Assembly: GCA_905234555.1 (NCBI GenBank)
Contig: CAJOHO010000046.1
Location: 1-32,201, forward strand
Length of the DNA stretch: 32,201 bases
Direction: 5' to 3'
Source: an uncultured Bacteroidaceae bacterium
GTDB lineage: Bacteria > Bacteroidota > Bacteroidia > Bacteroidales > Bacteroidaceae
Within the stretch, counting starts at the first letter, position 1, and each line of letters starts with the position of its first letter. Below are positions 25,519-32,201 of the stretch, in pieces. The translations under genes were made by a program, and so were the position numbers. The notes under the pieces were generated by a model. The model worked only from the letters and a program-made list of their open reading frames with translations. It was not told the origin of the DNA and did not search any database.

Positions 25519-26349
25519 TTGAAGCGAAAAACCAACAGACGGCGTCATTACACCAGACGACGTCGGAAATCAAAATCCACCCTGCAGCGAATCAGTCCGT
25601 TTCTGCTGTGGGGTGGATTGATTGTGTTGCTCGTCTTCGTGGGCTACAACTTCTACCACCATTACCTCGAACCCAAGTCCCGCTTGCCTCAGATGGTGGA
25701 CACTGTGCACTATCCGGACGGGGAAGTTCGAGGAATTGATATCTCCCATTATCAGAACGAGATAGACTGGCACATCTTGCGCGATGCCATCATCAAGGAT
25801 GTGCCCATCCGTTTTGTGTTTATCAAGGCAACAGAGGGAACGGACCGTTTCGATCCTTATTTTAACCTGTATTTCGCTCAGGCTCGTAGGAACGAACTGA
25901 CGCGAGGTGCCTACCATTTCTTCTCAACCAAGAGTTCGGGCAAGAAGCAGGCTGAGTATTTCTGCCGGATGGTGCAGCTGGAACCAGGCGACTTGCCGCC
26001 TGTGCTCGATGTGGAGATCGAAGTGGATAAGCTCTCTGGCTATTCACGCGAAAAATTACGTAGGGAAGTGCTGGCTTGGCTCCAGTATGCAGAAAAGTAT
26101 TATGGCGTTCCGCCCATTCTCTATGCTTCTTCTGCCTATAAGCAGCATTATCTCAACGGAGCAGACTTCGAGCGTTATCCGTTCTGGATAGCCCACTATT
26201 ATGTGAAGAATCCCACGTATAAGGGTTCGTGGGCTTTCTGGCAACATACGGATCAGGGACGCGTGGAAGGCATCAAGGGCAAAGTGGATATTGATGTCTT
26301 CAACGGAACCGCTGAAGACTTTGCCAACCTCCTGATCAAAGAGAACTAA
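25519..26349 (+). CDS. membrane-anchored GH25 muramidase (lysozyme)
   Basis: Expected to cleave the MurNAc-GlcNAc bond of peptidoglycan. 276 residues. The start is TTG 25519: no ATG or GTG lies between the pfp stop and the conserved region. The N-terminus is very basic (12 Lys/Arg in the first 20 residues), then one transmembrane helix (about 27-45), giving a cytoplasmic N-terminus and an enzyme in the periplasm. The GH25 domain runs from about 70 to 270: RGIDISHYQ (Asp74), FIKATEGTD, RGAYHFF, and PPVLDVEIE with the catalytic Asp164 and Glu166. The end WAFWQHTDQG...VDIDVFNG is typical. A housekeeping wall enzyme is likelier than a phage lysin, given the membrane anchor and absence of phage genes. 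Confidence 0.88.
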   Translation: MKRKTNRRRHYTRRRRKSKSTLQRISPFLLWGGLIVLLVFVGYNFYHHYLEPKSRLPQMVDTVHYPDGEVRGIDISHYQNEIDWHILRDAIIKDVPIRFVFIKATEGTDRFDPYFNLYFAQARRNELTRGAYHFFSTKSSGKKQAEYFCRMVQLEPGDLPPVLDVEIEVDKLSGYSREKLRREVLAWLQYAEKYYGVPPILYASSAYKQHYLNGADFERYPFWIAHYYVKNPTYKGSWAFWQHTDQGRVEGIKGKVDIDVFNGTAEDFANLLIKEN

Positions 26350-26356
26350 ACAAAAA

Positions 26357-26390
26357 AATCCTCACAACTTTTCGGTTGCGAGGATTCTTT
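26357..26390. terminator. bidirectional terminator between GH25 and rplT
   Basis: AATCCTCACAAC and GTTGCGAGGATT pair around TTTTCG, with an A run on the left and TCTTT on the right, so it serves both convergent genes. The stem base AATCCTC/GAGGATT is shared with the terminator at 31354-31390. Confidence 0.85.
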
Positions 26391-26406
26391 GTATGAAGTG
26401 CTTGGG

Positions 26407-26751
26407 TTACTTCACTTTGTCAACGATGGCCTTGAACGCATCGAAGTTGTTCATGGCGAGGTCGGCAAGAGTCTTGCGGTTGATCTCGATACCAGCCTTG
26501 TGGATAGCGCCCATGAGCTGGCTGTAAGACATACCTTCGAGACGAGCGGCTGCGTTGATACGCTGAATCCAGAGTGCGCGGAACTGACGCTTCTTCAGTT
26601 TGCGACCTACGTAAGCGTAGGTGAGACCCTTTTCGTAGGCGTTTTTGGCAACGGTCCACACGTTCTTGCGGGCACCGAACTGACCCTTAACGCGCTTCAA
26701 AATCTTTTTTCTTCTTGCACGTGATGCTACGTGATTGACTGATCTTGGCAT
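26407..26751 (-). CDS. rplT: 50S ribosomal protein L20
   Basis: Binds 23S rRNA early in large-subunit assembly and, in other bacteria, represses its own operon. 114 residues, normal length: [47 protein letters not shown] and [13 protein letters not shown] all fit L20. It is last in thrS-infC-rpmI-rplT. The 121-bp gap upstream carries two hairpins (26770-26841). Confidence 0.97.
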   Translation of the reverse strand: MPRSVNHVASRARRKKILKRVKGQFGARKNVWTVAKNAYEKGLTYAYVGRKLKKRQFRALWIQRINAAARLEGMSYSQLMGAIHKAGIEINRKTLADLAMNNFDAFKAIVDKVK

Positions 26752-26769
26752 AATTTTGATTGTTTTTTA

Positions 26770-26841
26770 TCGGCTTTGTTTTCGCCGACTGAATGTTAGC
26801 GCCACGGCATTTACTTCGTGAACTTCAGCTAAACATTCGGT
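26770..26841 (-). promoter_or_regulatory. structured leader before rplT
   Basis: On the transcript strand an outer stem pairs ACCGAATGTTTAGC with GCTAACATTCAGT (26841-26828 with 26800-26788, one bulge), enclosing a 27-nt region with minor pairing. A second hairpin, TCGGC-loop-GCCGA (26788-26770), follows right before the start region. It could bind L20 for autoregulation or act as a processing site; this is inference. Confidence 0.45.
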
Positions 26842-26872
26842 TAAACTTTTTGTTAATTGGGAAAGATTGGGT

Positions 26873-27070
26873 TTAACGGAGCACGAGAAGATCGCGAACC
26901 TGCTTTACGTTTGCCTTCACGACAATGGCTGAGTGGTCGAGGTTTCTCTTTTGCTTCTTAGTCTTCTTGGTTAAGATGTGACTGTGATAAGCGTGCTGAC
27001 GCTTGATCTTTCCTGTGCCAGTGAGCTTGAAACGCTTCTTGGCAGCTGAGCTTGTTTTAACTTTTGGCAT
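26873..27070 (-). CDS. rpmI: 50S ribosomal protein L35
   Basis: 65 residues, the normal size, beginning [20 protein letters not shown] with the basic [19 protein letters not shown] core of L35. It lies between infC and rplT as in most bacteria. A hairpin lies 33 to 65 nt upstream of its start. Confidence 0.97.
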   Translation of the reverse strand: MPKVKTSSAAKKRFKLTGTGKIKRQHAYHSHILTKKTKKQKRNLDHSAIVVKANVKQVRDLLVLR

Positions 27071-27102
27071 TTTTTCTTAATTGTTTTTTGTTATTTAATG
27101 AT

Positions 27103-27135
27103 GGTGGCAACGTATATACCAGGACGTTACGCACC
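27103..27135 (-). promoter_or_regulatory. hairpin in the infC-rpmI gap
   Basis: GGTG...AACGT pairs with ACGTT...CACC around a 10-nt loop, with a small internal mismatch. The position suits translational control of rpmI-rplT, as L20 does in other bacteria. Pairing alone is modest evidence. Confidence 0.35.
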
Positions 27136-27148
27136 CTTATGTTCTTTG

Positions 27149-27826
27149 TTAATCTTCTGCAACTTCTGCAACTTCTTCGGCTTCGGCAGCTTCAGCAGCT
27201 TTCACAGCTTCTTCGGCTTTGGCAGACTCTGCAGCTTTGGCAGCTTCTTTGGCTTTCTCCTCGTCGCGCTTCTGCTGGCTCTTCTTAGGCTGGCCGGCTT
27301 TCTTGGGCGCAAGGATGATGCTCATGCGTTTGCCTTCGAGGGTAGGCATGCTTTCCACTTTGGCAATTTCTTCCAAGTCGTTGGCAAAACGCAGCAACAG
27401 CACTTCGCCTTGTTCCTTGAACACGATGGAGCGTCCTTTGAAGAAGACGTAGGCTTTCACCTTGTTGCCTTCGTTGAGGAAGCCTTGTGCGTGCTTCAGC
27501 TTGAAGTTGTAGTCGGCTTCCGCAGTCTGGGGTCCGAAGCGAATTTCCTTCACTTCCACCTTTACCTGCTTGGCTTTCAACTCCTTCTGCTTCTTCTTCT
27601 GCTGATAGAGGAATTTGGAGTAGTCGATGAGCCGACAAACCGGTGGGGTAGCATTGGGAGAAATCTCTACCAGATCTACATCCCTGTCTTGTGCAAGTTG
27701 GAGAGCTTGGCGAAGGGGCACGACGGTTGACTCGATGTCTTCGCCTACAATTCTCACCTCGTGCTCACGGATCTGTTCGTTGATCCGATACTGAGGCTGT
27801 TGCTTTTTTCTGTTGTCTATTTTCAT
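27149..27826 (-). CDS. infC: translation initiation factor IF-3 with acidic-alanine tail
   Basis: Keeps 30S subunits free and proofreads start codon choice. The N-domain begins [18 protein letters not shown]; the linker and C-domain contain [20 protein letters not shown] and [13 protein letters not shown]-3 normally ends near MSIILAP; here about 49 more residues follow, rich in Ala, Glu and Lys ([20 protein letters not shown] and so on), likely helical. The start is ATG, not the ATT used in Enterobacteria, so the classic start-codon feedback would not work in the same way. It has its own promoter in the thrS-infC gap. Confidence 0.95.
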   Translation of the reverse strand: MKIDNRKKQQPQYRINEQIREHEVRIVGEDIESTVVPLRQALQLAQDRDVDLVEISPNATPPVCRLIDYSKFLYQQKKKQKELKAKQVKVEVKEIRFGPQTAEADYNFKLKHAQGFLNEGNKVKAYVFFKGRSIVFKEQGEVLLLRFANDLEEIAKVESMPTLEGKRMSIILAPKKAGQPKKSQQKRDEEKAKEAAKAAESAKAEEAVKAAEAAEAEEVAEVAED

Positions 27827-27910
27827 TAAATGTGCGCTGTTAGCGTCGAAATATGATTTTTTTTACCCTTTTCCGGTTATTTTTTTGATATTTTTGCACA
27901 AAATCGGCTG

Positions 27911-27941
27911 CAAAGTTACTATAAAAAGTGGAATCTACCAA
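27911..27941 (-). promoter_or_regulatory. internal promoter before infC
   Basis: Minus strand: TTG (27941-27939), 20-bp spacer, TAACTTTG (27918-27911), giving a leader of about 80 nt. It lies directly past the thrS stop at 27947. Confidence 0.6.
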
Positions 27942-27946
27942 TTTTT

Positions 27947-29890
27947 TTAGAAGTTTTCCGTCATTTCGCGCACTTCTTCGTTGATTTTTGTTGCAAAATC
28001 CTCGAATTTCATGCTTCCCTGGTCACCTTGACCTTGTTTACGAACGCTGACGGTGCCTTCGGCAGCTTCTTTCTCACCCACAACGAGCATGTAAGGAATA
28101 CGCTTGAGTTCGTTGTCGCGAATCTTACGACCAATCTTCTCGTTGCGGTCATCCACCGTCGAGCGCACATCGTTGTCGTTGAGGTATTTGTTCACCTTCT
28201 CAGCGTAGTCGTTGAACTTCTCGGAGATGGGCAGCACCACTACCTGGTCGGGTGTGAGCCAAAGTGGGAAGTGACCGGCTGTGTGCTCGATGAGGACAGC
28301 GCAGAAGCGTTCCATGGAACCGAACGGTGCACGGTGAATCATCACAGGACGGTGCTTGTCGTTGTCGGCACCGGTATATTCCAGCTTGAAGCGCTCAGGC
28401 AGGTTGTAGTCCACCTGGATGGTTCCGAGCTGCCAACGGCGTCCGATGGCGTCCTTCACCATGAAGTCGAGCTTAGGTCCGTAGAAAGCAGCTTCACCCA
28501 GCTCCTTGCGAGCAGGAAGTCCCTTCTCGGCACAGGCTTCGATGATGGCGTTTTCGGCTTCTGCCCACACTTCGTCGCTACCGATATACTTCTCCTTGTC
28601 GTTAGGGTCGCGCAGCGAGATTTGGGCTTCGAAGTTCTTGAAATCGAGGGCCTTGAAGATAATGCCGATGATGTCCATCACACGCAGGAACTCACCCTTC
28701 ACCTGTTCTGGCGTACAGAAGATGTGGGCATCGTCCTGAGTGAACGAACGTACACGGGTCAGTCCGTGCAACTCACCGCTCTGTTCGTAGCGATATACCG
28801 TTCCGAACTCTGCGATACGCAGCGGCAGGTCCTTGTAAGAACGAGGCTGGCTGGCGTAGATCTCACAGTGGTGAGGACAGTTCATAGGCTTCAACATGTA
28901 TTCCTCGTCCTCCTCAGGCGTGTGGATAGGCTGGAAGGAATCTTTGCCGTAGTGAGCATAGTGACCAGAGGTTACATAGAGGCTCTTTCCACCGATATGT
29001 GGAGTCATAACTTCCTGATAGCCATAACGCTTCTGAATTTTGCGAAGGAAATCCTGCAGGCGGATGCGAAGGGCGGTTCCCTTCGGCAGCCACATGGGCA
29101 GACCTTTGCCTACGCGGTCGGAGAAGAAGAAAAGTTCCATCTCCTTACCGATCTTGCGGTGGTCGCGTTTCTTGGCTTCTTCCAGCTTCTCGAGGTACTC
29201 GTCCAGCATCTTCTTCTTGGGGAAGGAGATACCATAGACACGCGTCATCATCGGACGCTTCTCGTCGCCGCGCCAGTAGGCAGCAGCTACGCTCAGCACC
29301 TTCACAGCCTTGATGGGAGCCGTTGACATGAGGTGAGGACCGCGGCACAGGTCGGTATAGTTACCTTGCGTATAGGTAGTGATATGTCCGTCTTCCAGTT
29401 CGGCAATCAGCTCGTTCTTGTAAGTCTGACCGCGATCGCCGAAGAACTTCAGGGCGTCAGCCTTCGAGATGTCTTCGCGTACCAAAGCCTCCTTGCGCTG
29501 CACGAGTTCCTGCATCTTCTTCTCAATCTTCGGAAACTCAGTCTCGTTCAGCTTCACGCCTTCCGGCATCATCACGTCGTAGTAGAATCCGTTTTCGATG
29601 GCGGGACCGATGCCGAACTGAGTGCCAGGATAAAGCTCCTGGAGCGCTTCAGCCATGAGGTGGGCACTCGTGTGCCAGAAAGCGTGCTTGCCTTCTTCGT
29701 CGTCAAACTTATAGAGTACCACGTTTGCGTCCTCGTTGATAGGGCGGTTGAGTTCAGTGGTTTCGCCGTTCACGCCACAGGCGATAACGTCCTGTGCCAG
29801 GCGTGGACTGATGCTTTCAGCGATCTGCAGGCCGGTCACACCGGCTTCGTATTCACGAACGCTGTTGTCAGGAAAAGTAATTTTAATCAT
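27947..29890 (-). CDS. thrS: threonyl-tRNA synthetase
   Basis: Charges tRNA-Thr. 647 residues in the full bacterial layout: TGS domain (about 1-62), editing domain with [11 protein letters not shown] (H73, H77) and the later Cys/His in TDLCRGPHL, class II core with [16 protein letters not shown] (zinc Cys), [12 protein letters not shown] (motif 2) and [11 protein letters not shown] (motif 3), then the anticodon-binding domain with [16 protein letters not shown]. It opens the thrS-infC-rpmI-rplT operon, a common bacterial arrangement. Confidence 0.97.
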   Translation of the reverse strand: MIKITFPDNSVREYEAGVTGLQIAESISPRLAQDVIACGVNGETTELNRPINEDANVVLYKFDDEEGKHAFWHTSAHLMAEALQELYPGTQFGIGPAIENGFYYDVMMPEGVKLNETEFPKIEKKMQELVQRKEALVREDISKADALKFFGDRGQTYKNELIAELEDGHITTYTQGNYTDLCRGPHLMSTAPIKAVKVLSVAAAYWRGDEKRPMMTRVYGISFPKKKMLDEYLEKLEEAKKRDHRKIGKEMELFFFSDRVGKGLPMWLPKGTALRIRLQDFLRKIQKRYGYQEVMTPHIGGKSLYVTSGHYAHYGKDSFQPIHTPEEDEEYMLKPMNCPHHCEIYASQPRSYKDLPLRIAEFGTVYRYEQSGELHGLTRVRSFTQDDAHIFCTPEQVKGEFLRVMDIIGIIFKALDFKNFEAQISLRDPNDKEKYIGSDEVWAEAENAIIEACAEKGLPARKELGEAAFYGPKLDFMVKDAIGRRWQLGTIQVDYNLPERFKLEYTGADNDKHRPVMIHRAPFGSMERFCAVLIEHTAGHFPLWLTPDQVVVLPISEKFNDYAEKVNKYLNDNDVRSTVDDRNEKIGRKIRDNELKRIPYMLVVGEKEAAEGTVSVRKQGQGDQGSMKFEDFATKINEEVREMTENF

Positions 29891-29981
29891 TTCAGTTTTT
29901 ATATCTTATTTTTATTATATACACCATGAAAACACATCGCTGTTCCCCCACGAGGAGCAACGTTCGCCACATAATTCCGTG

Positions 29982-30013
29982 CAAAGTTAGTGCAAATCGA
30001 GCGAAGAACAAAA
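29982..30013 (-). promoter_or_regulatory. promoter of the thrS operon
   Basis: Minus strand: TTTTG (30013-30009), 19-bp spacer, TAACTTTG (29989-29982). The leader to thrS is about 85 nt, with no clear T-box or terminator. Confidence 0.75.
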
Positions 30014-30270
30014 TAAAAAAAGCAAAATCTTTCCTTTTTCATATTATTTATTCCGAGATACAGCCTAACTTTATCCATTTCCCCTTCCATTGTTTGCAAT
30101 CACTTCACAACCATTACGCAGAAGCGGCACAGTCATTTGTCACAATTGTCAAAGAGTAAGGGGAGAAAAATACAAATAGTTCATGGTGGGTCCTATAAAA
30201 CTCAATTCAATAGGTGGGGAAACTGAAAAACAGATAATTAGAACCTGCCTTATCTTTTTTTACACGATGG

Positions 30271-30302
30271 TTTGGCTGTTTCGGTAATTCTTTGTATTTT
30301 TG
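30271..30302 (+). promoter_or_regulatory. promoter of the YD-like repeat gene
   Basis: TTTG at 30271-30274, 20-bp spacer, TATTTTTG at 30295-30302. The leader is about 65 nt. Confidence 0.65.
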
Positions 30303-30375
30303 CAGGCATAATCAAGTGGAGCTAAAGGTTAACGGAACCGCTAACACTTAGCCATACATGAACAACAAATAGGTT

Positions 30376-31308
30376 ATGAAGCAAGTGATTCGTTTTTGTC
30401 TGGCAGCTGTGCTCTGCCTGGGAACTATTCCGTTGAAGGCTCAGATCATGTGGAAGACCGATGCGGAAATGGGTAATTTACGTGGTAAGGTCAAGGAAGT
30501 GACGCAGTACGAAATCACGGAACAGAAAACGTTCCATGCAGACACGCTGGCCAAGTTGCAGCGACAGGGGCTGAAGCCGCCTTACTATAAGCGCGAAATC
30601 AGTTCGAAGGCCACATACGACAAGTATGGGTATTTTCTGGAAGAAACCAGCTTCGGACCGCTCGGCAGGCGTGAAGTCTATACCTACCGTGGACCAGGCC
30701 AGGTGCTCGAGCGGAAAACCTACAACTCGGACGGAACCCTGAGGCTCGTATATGCCTTCAGCTATGATGCCGAAGGCAAGGCAAAACAGGCTGTACGGAC
30801 CAATTGGCAGACAGGCGAGTGTGTGTTTGTGGAGACGTTTGAACACTTCCCCAAGACCCGCACGATGATTTGCACTCATACCAATGCTAACGGGGCAACC
30901 CAGGTGCAGCAACTTGAGAAACACCAAAACGGAAAGATCAAACGCCTGACAGTTTCCAGCGAAGGGAAGATCGTACAGGATATGCTTTGCAATCAGCAGG
31001 GAGACGTGACGGAAGCCCTCATGGGTTCGCGGAAAACCTTCATCCAGTACGCTCCCCACAAGCGCATCAACACCACCTACCAGTTGGACGATGCAGGTCG
31101 TCGCACGTTGGTGGAAACCTCGGAAGCCACGCTCGACGACTATGGAAATGTGTTGCGTGAGGAGAAGCGGTCAGCCGACGGCACACTCCTCTCGTTCGAC
31201 GAACGATCCTATCAGTACGACCGTCAGGGCAACTGGATACGATGCGAGCGTAAGAACTCCCGCGATTACCTGAACCTCACCTACGAGCGTGTGATTACCT
31301 ACTATTGA
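30376..31308 (+). CDS. secreted YD-like repeat protein of unknown function
   Basis: 310 residues with a signal peptide (about 1-22, cut after LKA). The rest is made of short beta-hairpin-like units such as YDKYGYFLEET, YNSDGTLRLVYAFSYDAEGK, LDDYGNVLREE and YQYDRQGNW, resembling the YD/RHS repeats of wrapping beta-sheet proteins and the MORN-like repeats of Bacteroidota secreted proteins. There is no RHS core motif, no toxin domain and no C-terminal sorting tail, so it is not a polymorphic toxin as seen. It is monocistronic with its own promoter and terminator. A periplasmic or surface role is likely from the signal peptide only. Confidence 0.7.
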   Translation: MKQVIRFCLAAVLCLGTIPLKAQIMWKTDAEMGNLRGKVKEVTQYEITEQKTFHADTLAKLQRQGLKPPYYKREISSKATYDKYGYFLEETSFGPLGRREVYTYRGPGQVLERKTYNSDGTLRLVYAFSYDAEGKAKQAVRTNWQTGECVFVETFEHFPKTRTMICTHTNANGATQVQQLEKHQNGKIKRLTVSSEGKIVQDMLCNQQGDVTEALMGSRKTFIQYAPHKRINTTYQLDDAGRRTLVETSEATLDDYGNVLREEKRSADGTLLSFDERSYQYDRQGNWIRCERKNSRDYLNLTYERVITYY

Positions 31309-31353
31309 ACGAAGCTGCGGACCTGATTGACTCTCCTTCACTTCATTACAAAT

Positions 31354-31400
31354 AATCCTCGGAACCCTCTGCGAATTCCGAGGATTTAATTATTTTTATA
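31354..31400 (+). terminator. terminator after the YD-like repeat gene
   Basis: AATCCTCGGAA pairs with TTCCGAGGATT, followed by TAATTATTTTTAT. It lies 45 bp past the stop. Confidence 0.8.
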
Positions 31401-31515
31401 GGACGTGGCCTAAGTTCATTCAACAGCTTTTCCAACAGAAAAAAATTTTTTTTTGCGGTTAGCTACACACTTTTGGATTCAACTTACAGATTATTAGTGG
31501 GTTAAGCCTAAAGAA

Positions 31516-31602
31516 ACTACACAGAAACTACACTAAAACGGCGTTTAACTACACAGAAACCACACAGAAACTACACAGAAACTACACAGAAACTACACAC
31601 TT
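31516..31602 (+). repeat. 11-bp repeat array, left copy
   Basis: Units of 11 bp: ACTACACAGAA, ACTACACTAAA, a 10-bp insert ACGGCGTTTA, ACTACACAGAA, ACCACACAGAA, ACTACACAGAA, ACTACACAGAA, and a closing ACTACACACTT. A lone CTACACACTTTT occurs upstream at 31463-31474. Confidence 0.9.
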
Positions 31603-31964
31603 TTCGAGGATTTAAGGATTTATTTACATCGAAAAACTCTGTGATCTCGCATGAGAAAAAATCAGACTTTTTCCGAAGTGCTTCTCTTACGCTCGAAACT
31701 GGTGGTTAAGAAAAAACTCTCAATCTCTGCGTGAGATAAAAACAAGGATTTAAGGATTAAAAAGAATATATTACATCGAATAATACGAAAACTCTAAAAA
31801 GGACGAACACAGATTGCTCGGATGGAACGGATAAAAAAATAAAGTTCTTGAATTGTTAACTATATAAAAAGAGGTGAATTGTTTATCCGAACCATCAGGT
31901 ATTTGTTGAAAAAAAGGCAGGGAAAACGAAAAAAAGGAATTTTTGAACCGAATAGAATAGAAAA

Positions 31965-32031
31965 AGTGTGTAGTTTTTGTGTAGTTTCTGTGTAGTTAAA
32001 GGCGGTTTTTGTGTAGTTTCTGTGTAGTTTT
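31965..32031 (-). repeat. 11-bp repeat array, right inverted copy
   Basis: Read on the minus strand: ACTACACAGAA, ACTACACAAAA, the insert ACCGCCTTTA, ACTACACAGAA, ACTACACAAAA, closing ACTACACACTT. Same plan as the left array, but two units instead of four after the insert. Confidence 0.9.
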
Positions 32032-32201
32032 TTTGACGATAAAACTTTGTTGTTCAGTCAAATAACCTCAAAAGTATGTAGTTAAGACAAAAAAATAAAA
32101 AATTTTGGTTCTGCGTCAATTTGGGTGGTAATTCGTCATTATAAAACTTTAACTATTTATATGATTATCAACACATTAGTTAACAGAATAAAGTTGCAGA
32201 T

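Larger units (their letters stand above)
29891..30375. other. divergent intergenic region thrS / YD-like gene
   Basis: 485 bp without a gene. It contains the thrS promoter (29982-30013) and the promoter of the rightward gene (30271-30302). The part between (about 30015-30265) is AT-rich. At 30135-30155 there are two TTGTCA boxes 10 bp apart, possibly an operator; nothing else stands out. Confidence 0.65.
31309..32201. other. AT-rich non-coding right end with repeat arrays
   Basis: About 890 bp to the window edge without a credible gene on either strand. It contains a terminator (31354-31390), an 11-bp repeat array (31516-31602), a pair of diverged direct repeats (31604-31640 and 31743-31796), and a second array in inverted orientation (31965-32031). 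The next gene must begin past the edge. Confidence 0.7.

Noticed and set aside
28028..29326. 432-codon open frame antisense to thrS
   Set aside because: Shadow of thrS, with no domain or start context.
30376..31308. RHS polymorphic toxin
   Set aside because: Repeats are short, there is no RHS core or variable toxin end and no immunity gene.
31516..32031. CRISPR array
   Set aside because: Repeats are 11 bp and directly adjacent, with no unique spacers and no cas genes.
32160..32175. DnaA-box-like TTATCAACA and AT-rich DNA as a replication origin
   Set aside because: One site with a mismatch to TTATCCACA, no cluster, and no dnaA or origin-linked genes in view.

Overview
The window looks like the chromosome of a Prevotellaceae member (Prevotella/Segatella-like, Bacteroidota). 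The evidence is the Bacteroidota promoter grammar seen repeatedly (TTTG or TTG near -33, about 20 bp, then TAnnTTTG near -7), weak Shine-Dalgarno sequences, secreted proteins ending in a 'WHTLDGRRL...GIYI.NG.K' sorting-type tail, a PPi-dependent phosphofructokinase, and class-typical core genes. The genus assignment is inference; no rRNA or tRNA gene is present.

Layout. 1-277: 3' end of an M61-type metallopeptidase. 278-898: non-coding, with hairpins and a relic of a lysA 3' end. 899-10272 (+): accessory four-gene unit, made of a secreted calcineurin-like phosphoesterase, a 1327-aa modular surface protein, a 65-aa small protein, and a ~1230-aa surface protein with an endonuclease/exonuclease/phosphatase (EEP) domain. 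The unit lies between two ~96% identical direct repeats made of a terminator hairpin plus the end of lysA. 10347-16506 (-): hisH-hisA-hisF-hisIE-ftsE-lysC-lysA. hisH is frameshifted and carries an in-frame 21-bp repeat insertion. 16713-19255 (-): an aminotransferase and a LolE/FtsX-type permease. 19485-26349 (+): class II aldolase, rpiB, a secreted GH35 beta-galactosidase, PPi-phosphofructokinase and a membrane-anchored GH25 muramidase. 26407-29890 (-): thrS-infC-rpmI-rplT, the translation operon. 30376-31308 (+): a secreted YD-like repeat protein. 31309-32201: non-coding AT-rich DNA with two inverted arrays of an 11-bp repeat.

How genes work together. lysC and lysA are first and last enzymes of the lysine/diaminopimelate route. 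The his genes supply the middle of histidine synthesis. fba, pfp and rpiB handle central sugar phosphates, next to a glycosidase that releases galactose. The accessory unit appears to build a surface-displayed phosphoesterase system; its two large proteins share an N-terminal module and a C-terminal sorting region, partly at DNA level, so they arose by duplication or gene conversion.

Most notable: the lysA-end direct repeats bounding the phosphoesterase unit, a 9-A tract that puts its first gene out of frame with its signal peptide, the broken hisH, a nearly identical 36-bp promoter in front of both the his genes and pfp, and the inverted 11-bp repeat arrays at the right end.
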